A stretch of DNA of 64,000 nt, taken from Armillaria gallica (Eukaryota > Basidiomycota > Agaricomycetes > Agaricales > Physalacriaceae). The number at the start of each line of letters is the position of its first letter. Position 1 is the stretch's first letter. The notes under the pieces were generated by a model that was not told where the DNA came from, ran no database searches, and saw only the letters and a program-made list of their open reading frames with translations. Shown here piece by piece: positions 23,705 to 36,089 of the stretch. The position numbers and the translations under genes are program-made. The stretch is from NCBI GenBank assembly GCA_037576215.1, contig JBANDB010000002.1, forward strand, positions 1,550,001 through 1,614,000. The letters are read 5' to 3'.

Positions 23705-24533
23705 GGCGTGTTCGGGGAACGAGCAGCTATGCGCTGTTTAGAAGTGCTTCATTAATGTTACACGCCGATAGTGAATAAGTGCCGGCCGTGCCAGTCAAAG
23801 CAATCGAAGATACATGCCGTGATCAAGGCATGGTTCGAAGATGAAACCGGGATTTGTGTGGATAATTCGGTGGATTTCGACCGTGTACCACGTAACATAA
23901 AGAGGGACAGACGAGCGTGCCAGACAGCTCGACGAGGCAACTAGGATGCTATGGTTCCCAATGGAGATTATGGTAGTCCTTCGACGTCGGGTGATTATGC
24001 CTCTTGGAATAGGCGCATGTGCTATTCTGGCAAGAAGAAGAAAAACGCCCGTCACCCTCAGTCGCCCGGACTCCCAGCTTGTGTGTTCCAAGTCCCAAAT
24101 GCACACAGAAACACGTCCAACTTGTATGATCCTGGTGCAACTTCGGAGGACTTGTGGTATCGGAAGTTGCGCTTTCCTTGTAATGATGGTCCTGACAGAG
24201 CGATCTTTGACAATGTATTTAAAGCTATTCAGAGAGGCGGGCGTACCTGTTACAAACACAGTCCTTGCTCCTCGGGTTCCTTGAATTCAGTTTACAGTGC
24301 GCCACTGATGGTATGGCCAGCAGCTATAGGAGGCCGACGTACTTGGCATAAGGATGTACTTTAGGAGCTTACTTCTATGCATACATGCTGCACGGACGTT
24401 GGCCGGAGGCTTAACTCCTTAAAGAAGAGCATATATTATCAGACGAGTGAAGAAATGAGTGACTAGTTCCTGAGCTCAAGGACCGTGCACGAAGGATTAA
24501 ACACTCACCTCCGCTGTGACATTATAGGAGGAC
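23705..24533. other. Upstream region of the GMC gene; no supported gene
   Basis: Must contain the GMC promoter. A plus-strand ATG frame (23951-24364) has no recognisable domain and overlaps a minus-strand frame of similar length, so neither is called. Confidence 0.35.
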
Positions 24534-24609
24534 TCCAAACTATCAGATTACTATGGCGTAATAGGCAATGTCGCTTCCTCACGGTGGGGTTCGATTCCCC
24601 AGGTTTGGA
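24534..24609 (+). repeat. tRNA-like module A1, 76 nt with 7-bp acceptor-like ends
   Basis: TCCAAAC at the left pairs fully with GTTTGGA at the right, giving a tRNA-sized 76-nt unit. A-box-like TGGCGTAATAGG (24553-24564) and a B-box match GGTTCGATTCC follow. There is no credible anticodon arm, so it is a tRNA-derived promoter module and not a tRNA gene. Confidence 0.7.
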
Positions 24610-25096
24610 TGCTTGAAAACCGGGGAAAGAAGTGCATTTCTTTTACTTGTCACTGTGTATTATCTCCCTCTGCGATGAGTGGACACACATCACTCTCTTG
24701 ACCACAATCCGGACTTTCAATGCGCGTCTTGGTGTGCAGTGCTGAGTACTGAGTGACTAAGTAAGCGATATCCGTGGTTGAAATGGCTGGCTCGACACAT
24801 GCGCCTTCGATCCACAATCCTTTCGCTTTTTTCGGTATGCCATACCCCACGAATAATTCTGTGCGACACACTCAACAGTGTGATCATATTTTCGTTCTGG
24901 TACCTTTCTCTCTACTGTAGGCGAATATAAGCATACTGACACAAGAGGATGGACGGCTCCTTCCCATGCTGCATAAATTGAGCAACTAAACCAATTGAAT
25001 CCCCGTTCCCCTCCGACGCGGTGAGCCTCTTCTCTCGTGCAGTGGGTTGCGAAAAATTAGTCGTAACTCGCGTATCACTTTTCTTCTTCCCTCAAG

Positions 25097-25153
25097 TCGG
25101 ATAGGTGTAACGGGTGACCTTCTCATACGCGGGGTTCGATTCCCTGTAACCGA
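25097..25153 (+). repeat. tRNA-like module A2
   Basis: A-box TAGGTGTAACGGG and B-box GGTTCGATTCC, with partly pairing ends TCGGA/ACCGA. Followed by a TTTTTTGGAATAAACTTTCC tail block. Confidence 0.65.
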
Positions 25154-25277
25154 ATTTTCGAGTCTGGTGAAGCGTTTTTTGGAATAAACTTTCCAGGCCG
25201 CCCAGGGGATTACGGTGTCGTATGTATGGCACGAAAAAGCGGTCGATGAAGAGTATCGATTCCCTGCTACCCCTGGG

Positions 25278-25338
25278 TCGGATCGGTGCAATGGCTAACA
25301 TTGCCCCAAGGTAACGGGGCTCGATTCCCCGACTCCGA
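25278..25338 (+). repeat. tRNA-like module A3
   Basis: Ends TCGGA/TCCGA pair. A-box-like CGGTGCAATGGC; B-box GGCTCGATTCC. Begins 181 bp after module A2 and has the same kind of T-rich tail block, so A2 and A3 form a tandem pair. Confidence 0.65.
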
Positions 25339-28142
25339 TCTGGGTCCCAAGTGTCTTTTTTGGAGTAAACCTTTCAACTGAGTACAGTATGCACCTTTTT
25401 TTGCTGTCGCCTTGTTCCCTGTCTCGACGCAAATACTAGGATCTGGGAGAACTTCGTTGTTTCGAGGCGAGCCGATATTACATGCTAGAGATACATCACT
25501 GAGTACTCCAACAGTCCCTCTCAGTAGCGGTGCAGTCGATGTTTCTCTCCCAGGCTGCCTGTCCTGCTTCACCAAGAAACGTGTCCACTTTCCTTCCAGG
25601 CTCAAGACGGTAATGGCGAACGAAATCAAAGAATACCGTTTCCTCGCGAGTGACGTCCCCGTCTCGTCCTTCCCAGATCCATATTTGAGTTCCTGAGTGT
25701 TGTAGTTCGAGCACGGGAGGGAACGAAAAGAGCAACTCGTTTAGACCTAGTATGTCGACATGGTGGTAAACGGTAAAGAAAGAAAAGCTACGGGTACGGT
25801 AAATAACGGGTTCGGAGCCGGTTGATTCCGACGGCTCGTACAGCCACCAGTAACTCCAATACTGAGCAAAGGATTGGTTTCCTGCGCTCGCTCTCAACCA
25901 CGACGTCGGCAATTTTAGATAGCATGTTTTGGAGGGGCAGAGAACGGCGACATGAAATAACGAGGGAGGCGCTCCAAAGGGGATCGATTTTGTGCGTGCT
26001 CCCGACAAATGGCACGAGGGCAAGCACCATGGGCGGACGAGCGACACCGCAGTCCAAGGCATCTCTGAGGTAATTGTTACCGTGTTGTTTGGCATAGTCG
26101 AGCAGGTCACGGTTCACGCGGATGGAAGGTTGGTCGTGGATGTCGATGAGTGCTTGAGTGTTAAACGTTAACGGGCCGTGGCACAGGAATTGCCCGATGA
26201 CTAAGGAGGACTGGCGCGCGCTCTATTTCGCATGAAGCAGAGGGTAGGGCTGGCTCGTCTCCCTGTTTCACAAAAGTTGAAGCTGAACTCGGAAGGAGGC
26301 CAAGGTGTCAAGGAGACTCGGAGATGGCACTGCAGAAAACTGTGATGGAGGGGCACGAGCAAGGACGGCAGATTTCCGTCGCAATGGCAGAGAAAAGAGC
26401 TGCCTTGCGAGAAAGTCAATGCAGACAGAGAAACGAAAGAAAAGAAGGCTCACAGACAGGAACCAGACGTCTAAATTATCCCTTCCTAGTCTCTTCACCC
26501 TCCTGTGTATGCTTAGAATAGACCCTACGTTGCATCACCAAGGATTTTTCCAATCGGGAGTTCGTACATGCTTAGTGAATCCAGCGTTATTTCGACGTGA
26601 TCCTGGGGTTTGCAGCGGCCAGATGAGGGTGACGTTGTAGTAAGAGAGTAAGGCGGGATTATTCCCACGATACCGGATCTTTGTCCGATACTACCGAGAC
26701 CTGCTCGAGCTCGCCCTCGCAGTGGCATCGTTCCAAAACGTACTGACGGACCCAGCTTTAACATCCATTGCCAGCTGAAGCGCTGAAGCACTGACCGGGA
26801 CCGCCCAGTCCCATCACAAAAATCTTCGATCCCGTTGAGTAATTACTTGACTGACATTCACCGACCCTTTCGCTCTCAACATATCCGTGCCACAAGCCTC
26901 CCGCCGTCGCCTGCAAGATACCAACCTACCACAGAATATAAGGAAACAGGAACGCTCTTGAGCTTGATGGATCACTTCGATGGCAAGGACTTTCGTATGC
27001 TCGTTCCTGTACAGACGGCCAAAGACATCTGCGATGCGCACAAGCTAGCTATCGTCAACATGACAATTTGGACGCATTCGCACACGGTGTTTATTCCCTG
27101 CACTTTTGACCAAGGCCCAAACGTAGACTTTGATCCCGCGTGGAGTTTTGCGAGAAGAACGACTGCTCGGTGCGGTTCGAAGACGACGTTCGTCGATTAG
27201 GTAGATGCCGGATTCGCAGAACAAAGTCAAAATCTGGTGTCCCGGGCGAGGGTTGTTAATGTCAAAAAGTAACGACAGAAGTACTGGTTGGAGACTTGAC
27301 TGTGAGTACCTCATCGTCCACCTCCACGCCGTACTGACTCTCTACAACCAGTATACGTTCACAACCCATGCAACCCTATCCATCCTCAGCCAGCATCATT
27401 CGTTCACTAATTCGCAATAATTTCCTCCTTTGTGTCTTCAAGTCTCTATGAACAATGGAGCACGAGTGCAGCGAACAACCCTTCGTCGTACTCACCCGGC
27501 ACGAAGGTCATCAGCACATTACACGTACATGTCTTCTTTGAGCCAGAAAGATTGACGAAGAAAGGCCGTAGCGTTTCGTGTCTATTCAAGCCAGTTCGAT
27601 ACATCCACCACAAATGACGGGCGAGACGGCTCTAACGTATATGGGCAATGGGAAGCCAACAGATTCGTATCGCGGGTTTTGCTAAGCAGATGAATGTGGC
27701 GATAGTGGGCTAAGTTACCAACAACGCAACCTGGCAGCCGCTGTATTATATACTCGTGGAACTCGTATCGGACCGCACCCAATAGCCTGGCGAGCCGGCT
27801 TTATAGATAATCGCAGTACTCGTAACCGCAGATAAAAAGCATATCCCAGGCTCCCACCAATTTTACGAGTGCAGGTACGCATCTTCCTCGTTGACCACAC
27901 CTATTCCTGAGCGTGGAACAGGTTACCCTGGATATACGTACAGTTGGTTCAGGATCGTGTTTAGGGCTTCTGGGAGTTATGGGGAAGACTGCATTCTGGG
28001 GATACAAGGATTTCGGCGCGTTATCAGAATGCCAATAATCACTCACCGTCATGTTAGCCGGAACCGACGCCCTAATGCTTGACTTCAGCAGCAGATCCGA
28101 TGCGTCCCCCTCAAACTGATTGCTACCAACGATCCCATTGCT

Positions 28143-28673
28143 TCAGCCAGTCATCTCAGCACTTGCTTTTGGCGAAGATATCGAGGAGCAGCCAATGAAA
28201 TCGGGGCTCATGGGGACATCGATAAATTTTCGTTCTGATGTTGCCTGCTCATCGCTCATTGAGTTCAGGTTACATCGCGGATCGGATTTGCCGGTTGCCG
28301 TGTACTCTACCACTACCAGTATCCTCTTGAAGAAGACGCGCTGGCTTCTCTCGAAGACTGGCACTTTGGTCTTCTGCTCTGAGCGATGCTCTTTCTCTGG
28401 TCGATGGATTAAGGACTTCCTCTAGCTACGGGAACCGCGTACCCGGTATTTCAGGCATGCCGCGTGATTACGTTCCACTGCCGGGCATTGTTCAATACAC
28501 TGGGCGCTTGTTTCGAAGGCGCTGGTACCGGCATGTGTATCGTAAACGCTTCCAACTTCTCGTTCTACTTGACAGTGAACTTTGTTATTGATTCCCGTGT
28601 TCACGTATTCTTTCTTCGCGAATACTAGAGAGACGAACGCGCATCGACTCCAACATCTCTGTGCCAATACCAC
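28143..28673 (-). pseudogene. Possible minus-strand coding relic with one TAG
   Basis: A single minus-strand frame is open across about 530 bp except for a TAG at 28424-28422 (a CAG-to-TAG or TGG-to-TAG change would explain it). The composition is Ser/Lys/Glu-rich and protein-like on both sides. No domain, start or splice sites are secure. Confidence 0.3.
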
Positions 28674-28679
28674 TACGTT

Positions 28680-30580
28680 TTAGGCTTTCATCAAGGTGCG
28701 GTATTCCGATGGGAACCTCGGTGCGGATGACTGGCACCTTTTTGAAGGCCTGTTATCCGGTGATAGGAAAGCTGCTTCACCCTATTGGTTCAGACGCTAC
28801 TCGGACAGTTGACTACGGTCTGAGAATGCGCACTGCATCCTAGTCACCGACCTATACACTCCTGGCGGGTGACTAACTCCCGTCGATCAAAATGCAAGGG
28901 AAATGATTGGAATAGAGATGAAAATTGGACACGCTCTATTAACCACAGCAAAATCCGTCGGATTTACTTTTAGAGGGAATCCCGACTCGTTTTACTGTGG
29001 TCAAAAGTGTGGATCTAAATCTCATATGTTATCCACCCATTTTCACCGGCTCTTGCCTGACCTGCTTACCAGAAGTGTTACTGATACCCCTCGCAACCGA
29101 CTGACTAAACCAGCGGGTGGCTATTTGGAGTGTGGGCGTGTCTCCCGTAAGTTGGCCGTAATCACTTGCGAGCGCTTGCCTTGTTGATCTGACCTGGTTG
29201 GGTTGATGAATCCACGTGTATTTGGTTTTCGCCGGTAAAGGAACTGGATTACAAGCTTGACACGAGGCACGAGCGGCTTGTGCTTGTGCCGGGCCAAGGT
29301 ATAAACTGAGGGTAGTAGCGCGCTTTGGTTTTGATCGAGTTGTGTACAATCACCCGCCGTGCTTCGCGGTGCTGAACCGATTTGCTTCAATTCTCGTCCT
29401 CGACCTCATCTCGCAAGCCTCGTATTTCGCGACCCTTACACCTGCATCCTTGATATTTGATAGTTGTTCGGGCTCGTTTGTCTTTTCGCTGTCGACCAGT
29501 CGAGAACTTCCCGAACAACTGGGTCTCCCGCCACTTCTTCAGTCGATGATACTTAGTTCCCAATATTCCTCTCATTCTGAAGTGATCCTGGGATCCTCAC
29601 GCCAGTATTTTTAAGATGGGTTCTACTCATACCTTGAGCTTATCCAGAATCTCATCCAGATCTCATCCAATCTCAATCTCATCTGGTGGGATTGTTGTGA
29701 CATTCTGTGGCACGGATGCTTCCATTTGCCCTGCCCTGCCCCATTTTCCCGCCCCTTCCATTTCCAAATCTCTTTGCGTTTCTTAAACCATCGCAAAGGA
29801 CTCACGCTGGTTGGGTAGTATATTCAGGGTCAGCGAATCGGCACAGATATGCAGCCCCGGAGCAGGCATAGTCCCGATTGTTACTGCTGGACGACTTCGG
29901 AGATCTACAGTGAATCGAATTTACTTCGAGCCCTAGACCGGATGCGTGCAGGCTATGGGGCCATACCGTTTTGCTCCAGATCGATTCGGGACGGACATCT
30001 AACATCCGAGAGCGGAACCGTGATCCAACGCCGCCGTTGAGAGTATCAAGGTAGTAGCGACGGTATAACGAGATTACTGCCGCCACTAACCCCAAACGCG
30101 ACTGGTTCTGGTTCTCCAGTAGCACCACTGCCTCCTTATAGCAGAGAGAGATATCAAAAAGGGAGTGAAGAAACACGTACGAAGTGGCTGTTTGTATTCC
30201 ACGGCGTGCACGACTCCGCAGAGAAGAAAAGGCGCCAATCTACATGTGACTCGCTGGTTTGGTGCTACCTATGATCGCATTTGCACGGCTTCAATTCACA
30301 GGCGCTTTGGGTGTTTTCCCTGCTAGTAATGTTTACTTCCGCGGCTAACTCTCGTTTCTCAGTAGTACTACGAATGATGCAAAAAATTAATAAACCTCGC
30401 CCCCTATGCCCAGGTCCCCAACGAGACAAGTCTTCATTAATAAATATCATGAAGGCAATCATGCATAGGATTCGATCAATGCTCGTCGGCTTCGACCATT
30501 ACAACGCAAAATCAAGTGGTATCAGTGAGTTGTGTCGGGGACTGGACGTTGGTTAAAGTTAAAGTGTGCAGCTATTCGCA
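28680..30580. other. No supported gene; short TCTCATCC-type repeat at 29640-29690
   Basis: Frames are short and contradict one another across strands. At 29640-29690 the word TCTCATC recurs four times in 45 bp, a small simple repeat. Confidence 0.35.
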
Positions 30581-30581
30581 A

Positions 30582-30953
30582 CTATTTAAAAGGAACACGT
30601 ACATCTTCTGGATTCGAGAACACAGGCAGCTTTGCGGACGAGGCAAGGACACGGAGCTGATACAACTTGTAGAGGTCTTTCACGGCTGACAGAGAACTGG
30701 CGTCTTCTTGGGTAAATGCCCTGGCCTTAGTCTCGCCGAAAACTTCTACTGAGTCGATATCTCCAGACATGCCATAATCATTTGCCAACCGAGCTTCGAG
30801 CTCTTCGAGGCGACACATTGTTTCTGCGAGATTTTCCTTTTCCACAGAAACAGGCTGGAAGAAACTATCAATGAGTATCAAAGGCACGGTAAAACTTGCT
30901 CTGCATACTGGTATTCTCTCCTTCGAAACAAGATGGGCAGCTGCTGTAGCCAT
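30582..30953 (-). CDS. Small acidic coiled-coil-like protein, paralogue of the protein at 35594-36088
   Basis: ATG at 30953 opens a short exon. An intron (donor after codon 15, acceptor in a T-rich tract ending CCAG) joins it in phase to the rest, giving about 105 residues. The core reads LEELEARLANDYGM, then IDSVEVF, then a KARAF motif, and aligns clearly with the plus-strand protein near 36 kb. No catalytic motif is visible. Function unknown. It and its paralogue lie on either side of the caspase-like gene and point outward from it, which may be a local duplication. It could be one exon of a longer gene. Confidence 0.5.
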   Translation of the reverse strand: MATAAAHLVSKERIPVCRASFTVPLILIDSFFQPVSVEKENLAETMCRLEELEARLANDYGMSGDIDSVEVFGETKARAFTQEDASSLSAVKDLYKLYQLRVLASSAKLPVFSNPEDVRVPFK

Positions 30954-30959
30954 AGTAGA

Positions 30960-32350
30960 AGGAAAATACGATATATCTGTGAGTAGAGGGCTGAACTGAT
31001 TTCTGAGGTGACTCCAGATTGATCTTACCTTGCATTTATAATCCCCTTCGTCGATCAGTTCGAACCTATTTCACACTATAAGGAGCCGGGCGTCACAACC
31101 AAGTCCGCATGTTCTAGACTCCTCCACCGCTTCGAGTACACCTAGATGCCCTTCCCTGTGGTGTGGCACGACAGCCTCAAGGTCCGATACAATTGTCAAA
31201 TTGCTGCATCATGCATCATGGCTGACAAGGAATGGCCGATGTATATTCTTCAGAAAAATATAGAAGTGGCGGCGGCTCATGCGAATATCGCGGCGTGATA
31301 TATAGATTCGAGGTACTTAGAAAGGGCGTTGTCATTCGAGTTACGTTCTCAATAGAATCCGACTTTGATATGCATATGACGCCTTGTTCAGGATAGCCTG
31401 TAATTTTCGCGGCATGTAGATACCAGTGTGAATTGCATGTAGCAAAGACAGTACTTATTGACAAGGATGAGCTTCATAGTACAACCGTGTGCGCGCATTG
31501 ATCCATCGAATAGTCATTGGTCAACACTCGCATTCTTCTAGGTCCTACAATTTGAAGCGTTGTTGTATCTTGTGAGCGGCCAGATAAGGAGCAATACCGA
31601 GGCGTGATGATCTTGTTATTCTGGGGCGCTTATCCACTCAATTCTGGACAAGACAAGCCTGAGTCGTCGCATACCCCGGTCCCTGGCCCATAGTAAAGGG
31701 ACGTCATATTGCGTTAAGCAAATTTTAGGCAAGGAAATTTGAAGGAAATCTGATACGTGCGTGGACGCAACGAATATCGCGATTCGCTCCCACACCACAC
31801 GTGTGAAATTCTCAGAATAGAAGTGTAACCGGGCGAAGTAATGAACCATAATAAGGAGACTGTCATACAAGTAGGCCAAGTAGGCCCATTGCCATACGGA
31901 GCCCGTCTAGACTGCATTACGACAAATAATACGACTCAGACTCTGCCCACTGTATCCTTGCTGTATCCGGATCGCCGCATAAAAAACCAATTTCAAGCAA
32001 AAATCGTTCGTTCTTTCTACCTTTGCTCAATCCCCCACGTAGTTGATTTATCGGCTGCCATCTGTTCATTAGAGCAAGCGACGCTGATTCCGTTCGATCA
32101 TTCTTCGGTATCTGATTGCCTATCATTATCTCATTTATGACCGAATTCACTGTTCTCGGCCACTAGAATATTAAAAACGTATTTCGTGAGATATAGGAAA
32201 TGTATAGTGGCCATCGTAACAGAAACAGAGGCGTACGACGCCTCTGCATTAACCACCAGCGGAAAAGCTCGATAAAAGACAAATATGCCGGAATGATCTT
32301 GGGAAATTATAGTTAAGGCCCACTCTCGGCATTTCAACCGGTACCTATGC
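30960..32350. other. Intergenic, nothing supported
   Basis: Only short frames with no domain or consistent exon chain. Confidence 0.35.
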
Positions 32351-32356
32351 CTAAGT

Positions 32357-34143
32357 CTAATCTGACGACGCCTTGATATTGTTGTTGTCACAATCCTGAA
32401 CATACGTAATTAGCTTTAGTACATGAAACAGGAAGTACGTTCGTACCTGGAACCAAAGTCGTGATTCTATGTGTTTCCCAGCGATGACTGGATGCTGGGT
32501 ATCATTCTTAGGCAACGTCGCAACGAGGTTGTAATAAGTCATTGACTTGTCATTCAAGTCAGCCGACTTCAAAGCGGAAATGAGTGCCTCAGTGAAAACA
32601 CCATTGAACTTGCTGTCCCCCTCCACCCCCACCTCTCTTGCATGCTCGTATTCCTTACATGCTGCCAAGACTACGTGCGAGTCCATATTAGCCCTCCAGC
32701 GCGCCTCTGATATCGATTGATATCCAGAAATATGTTTCAAGGTCTCATCTGCAGCGCTAAACATATCTGGAATTGAGCTGGATGGCAACGGCGCGATTAA
32801 GCGCACTCCTTCCTGTGGCGCTCTACCGATACTGGCGGAATGACAGCAGTCGACGATGAAGGTGATGTGATCCCCCTTGTTACGGGCTATCTCGGTGAGA
32901 ATGGTATTGATTTCCCGGTCGCAGATGTCAGGGACTTGGGGATCGCTGGTTATTGAGCTGTTGGCATCGTCAACGTTAGTATTATCGGGTGTTTTTGTAC
33001 TGGCGGTATGTTCGGGGCCGCGGTCTATGGGGCACAGGGCATCGACGTTCCCCAACGCAGCAGCAGTCCCATTCTTGTACAGAGAATATTCAGCACATTT
33101 GTATGCTGTGCCGTGTCCGGCAAAGTAAATGATGATATTATCGCCACGTTGTATTTCGGTATTGGTAGATAAGCCGAGAATTGCCTCGACAATATTGGCA
33201 CGGGTGGGCTTAGATATCCCTTCATCAGTTAACTCGACTGCAAAGTCACAGCCATGACTGACTTGTTTATTTCCAGGCACTGTGCATTCCTTGGTATCCG
33301 TACTGAGAAGGAGTTGTATGTGGTTTTCTGGGACGTGTAGATCGTTGATCAAATACTTGGTCACCATCTCCGCATCCGATACGCAGCCACGTAGCGGAGA
33401 GGTCTTGTAACCATTGATGCCGATGACAACAGCCCAGAATTTCTGGCCGTCAACTTTGCCGTGTGGTGCCTAAAGCCTCTAGTCAGTACTGCAGTGTCGG
33501 AGAAGCCCAGCTTAGCTGATGTCAGTACACGTACAGGCAGTATCTTGTCAGTGACAGAGGAGGTCATTTCGTAGAGGGCTTTCCCAGAGCTTTTCCTCAC
33601 AACTCCCACATTCGATGTTTTTATCTTGACGGAACCCGCCCGATTCCCCAAATTTGGTGATGGGAACATGCTAGTGTCATGGCTAAGCGCTAACCCCGGC
33701 CTTTGATTCAATTCATCCTGGTAATATATCTGAACCAGCGAATGTCAGCCATATTTTCGGGGATCCTGGTTACTGGTACCTACAACGAAGTTCAATTGAA
33801 CGCAGAGCTCCATCACAGCCTTGATTTACACCCGGTGTCATGTTTCTATGGGGTATTCATGACACTGATCTGTCACCGTTAAGCACTCTTTGAATATTCA
33901 AAAGGTGTAAAGGGTGTCAGACGATGCAGAAGGCTTTATGAATACCATTGTATCGGAACAACACGAGAATCAAGTACTCACAGGGACCATCGACAATTGA
34001 GAGTCAGAAATGTCCCAGCACACCTGTCTCCGAGCATAGTTTGGGTTGTAAGCATTACTAAGATTGACGACGAGCGACGAGCCAGTGCGTCACAGCGTGA
34101 AGGGACATCGCTGATGAATCTCACCATTACGGGACCATGCAAC
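32357..34143 (-). CDS. Caspase-like (metacaspase family) cysteine protease, one nonsense codon in an upstream exon
   Basis: Clan CD peptidase of the caspase/metacaspase group, implicated in fungal stress response and cell death. Exons on the minus strand: 34143-33982; a short exon near 33819; 33731-33533; 33469-32447 (the p20-like domain); 32395-32357. Phases agree at every junction. The domain begins FWAVVIGINGYK. The catalytic His is in IIYFAGHG and the catalytic Cys in FIVDCCHS, so the active site is intact. The first exon carries a TGA at 34092-34090, which fits CGA-to-TGA. If this exon is used, the protein is cut before the protease; translation from the ATG at 33813 would avoid it. Upstream exons may be missing. 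Confidence 0.8.
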
Positions 34144-34559
34144 CTAGCAGAGTAGTTATCGCCATAAATTCAGAATCAAGACCTGGTGTGAGAATGTCCG
34201 TATTTATCGCCTCATGAAACAGACAATGAGGACAATTATTAGAGAATTACGCACATCGATACCTAATCTGGATTGATATCATGATCTTGGATAGGCACAG
34301 CTTCGAGCTATTTGTGACGTATATGTTCACTAAAATATCACTCAGACCTACGAATGTAACATGTAAAATTCAGATATTTTGAATTGTCGCTGCGTGTGGG
34401 AGAGAAGACATACCTCTTCGATGTCGTCGCAAATTAGCCGTCACGCTGCCTGGATACCACTTGGTTAATAGGTATCCTGGGGGATTATGCGGATATATAA
34501 ATTAAGCTACTATGCAGGTCGTGCCTCGCGGGACAAGCCGTTACTTTGAGCAAATGGCG

Positions 34560-35054
34560 CTACAAACCAAATGTGCCCACTATGTGACGCTTGTTGAACT
34601 CGGAGCTGAACCTATCAGTCGAACGGATGCAGTATTCTGACAAAGTCAATAATCTCATATCGTACTGACCATTTTCCACAATCTCTCTTGATACACCGTA
34701 TTGCATGCCTCGCGTCGCTGACAGCCGGTAGCGTTGCTGCTTGTGGTTCCTGGCAGAATTCACTTTCTTGATCGTCAGACCGCCGAGACGATTTCACAGT
34801 AAATAGGCCTGTAATTTCCCTTCTGAGTTCCTGTGTCGCGCTTCTAACAGATTTTTTCCAGCTCACTTTTCTAGGATCCTAACGAAAGATCGTGGACCAA
34901 TGAATTGTGTCCTGTCAATTTTGAGCATTATGCATGGTAGGGTTGAACTCTCCTCGAGTTTTTTTAGTCTGAGCAGAGCATCTCCGAGCTTAGTGGAACT
35001 GACAAGAAACAATGGCAAAGAAGATGAAAGCCGAAAGCCGAAGTGGTGGAGCAC
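34560..35054 (-). other. Possible spliced minus-strand gene, unrecognised
   Basis: A Leu/Lys-rich exon-like stretch (35054-34866) reaches a strong donor GTGAGC at its end, and a protein-like frame continues to 34560. Phase across the proposed intron (acceptor ATTACAG near 34808) is uncertain. No family recognised. Confidence 0.25.
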
Positions 35055-35593
35055 TCGGCACGAAATGACATCAGCATCTCGGGGAGTGCCGCAATGCGTG
35101 CATTCAGCATGCGGCGCTCAACAGCTTGACGAACGACCTCCATGATGCTACATCATTACCACCAGGCTTTTCATGCTGGTCGCTCGTGGTTTGGACTCCC
35201 TGGCATCGCAAAATAAGCCACGCATCCAGCCTACAGATGCATCGTGACTTTCTTCTGTACCAGCAAGGGCGACACAACCTCGTTGTTTTAGGCTGTCTTG
35301 GAATTCTTCTTAGCCTCAATAATAATCGATTAATAACTGTACAAATGCTGTGCGATCAGAACTGCATGCTCGCGCTGTGTACTGCGGACCGCTTGAACGT
35401 GTTTGGAGCGTGTGCTACATGAGACTCAGAGGGCGACGGGCGTGCAAAACTCGCGTGCAAGATAAATCTCGAGGCGCCCTCTTATCTTCCACCAGCTGCC
35501 TTCCCTCTCAAATCACAGCACGCACATTGTTGGATATACCCAAGGTCTCTTGAACTACTCGCCCCTTCGGAATTTTCTCTATCAAAAATATAA

Positions 35594-36088
35594 ATGTTGT
35601 TGTCTTTGGTGAAATACATTTTGCGATCCATCGTCGCAATGTACAGCCGAACCTCAGACATCCCCCGGCTCGGACCATATATTAGGATGAATATCTTCCG
35701 TGGGATCATGGTTCTCATACTTGATACTGGTCCTAGACGGACTACGAACAATCCTTCACTTCGATCGCTTACTCAAGGCGGCGTATGCCCGGTATGTTTG
35801 ATGTTCCGATTCACTGGGGTCAATGTGCTTAATCAAAACTAGGGTGACAATAACCAAGCGGAGAAGGAATTGATGCGCAAGAAAATCGAGAAACTACAAG
35901 ATTTGGAGACGGAGCTGGCAACACGATATGGGATGACTGATTTCGCGGAGATAGATTCTGCGGAGGTTTTTGCGGAAGCCAAATACAGGGCGTTTTCTGA
36001 TGATGCTGAGTGTATTCACGAGGCCAAACAAATGGATGAACTGTACACGCTTCGTCATCAACGTGCAATGTACCCTGGAGGATTTTAG
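35594..36088 (+). CDS. Small two-exon protein, paralogue of the protein at 30582-30953
   Basis: Exon 1 is 35594-35791 and exon 2 is 35843-36088, joined in phase 0 by a 51-bp GT..AG intron. It encodes about 147 residues. The C-terminal half (KLQDLETELATRYGM, then IDSAEVF and a KYRAF motif) matches the 30.6-kb protein closely; the N-terminal half is different and moderately hydrophobic. Function unknown. ATG at 35594 is the first in frame; a later Met could be used. Confidence 0.55.
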
Positions 36089-36089
36089 G

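Larger units (their letters stand above)
24534..27480 (+). repeat. Composite repeat, copy A (tRNA-like modules plus gene-family fragments)
   Basis: Colinear with the copies at 37.0, 42.3, 44.9 and (inverted) 54.2-51.9 kb. Order: tRNA-like module; a body with CTTTTACTTG and TATCTCCCTCTGCGATGAG; two more tRNA-like modules, each followed by TTTTTTGGA(A/G)TAAAC; a coding fragment containing AKK.VHFPS (~25580); a stretch with NYLRDALDC on the opposite strand (~26100); a Lys/Glu-rich segment (26190-26480); and an exon-like piece containing KDFRMLVPVQ (~26980). Many stops and frame breaks show it is not a working gene. Confidence 0.7.

Noticed and set aside
23951..24364. 138-codon ATG frame upstream of the GMC gene
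   Set aside because: No recognisable domain, odd composition, and a minus-strand frame of similar length overlaps it.
24534..24609. Functional tRNA gene
   Set aside because: Correct length, A/B boxes and acceptor-like ends, but no anticodon stem-loop; relatives are 57-67 nt long.
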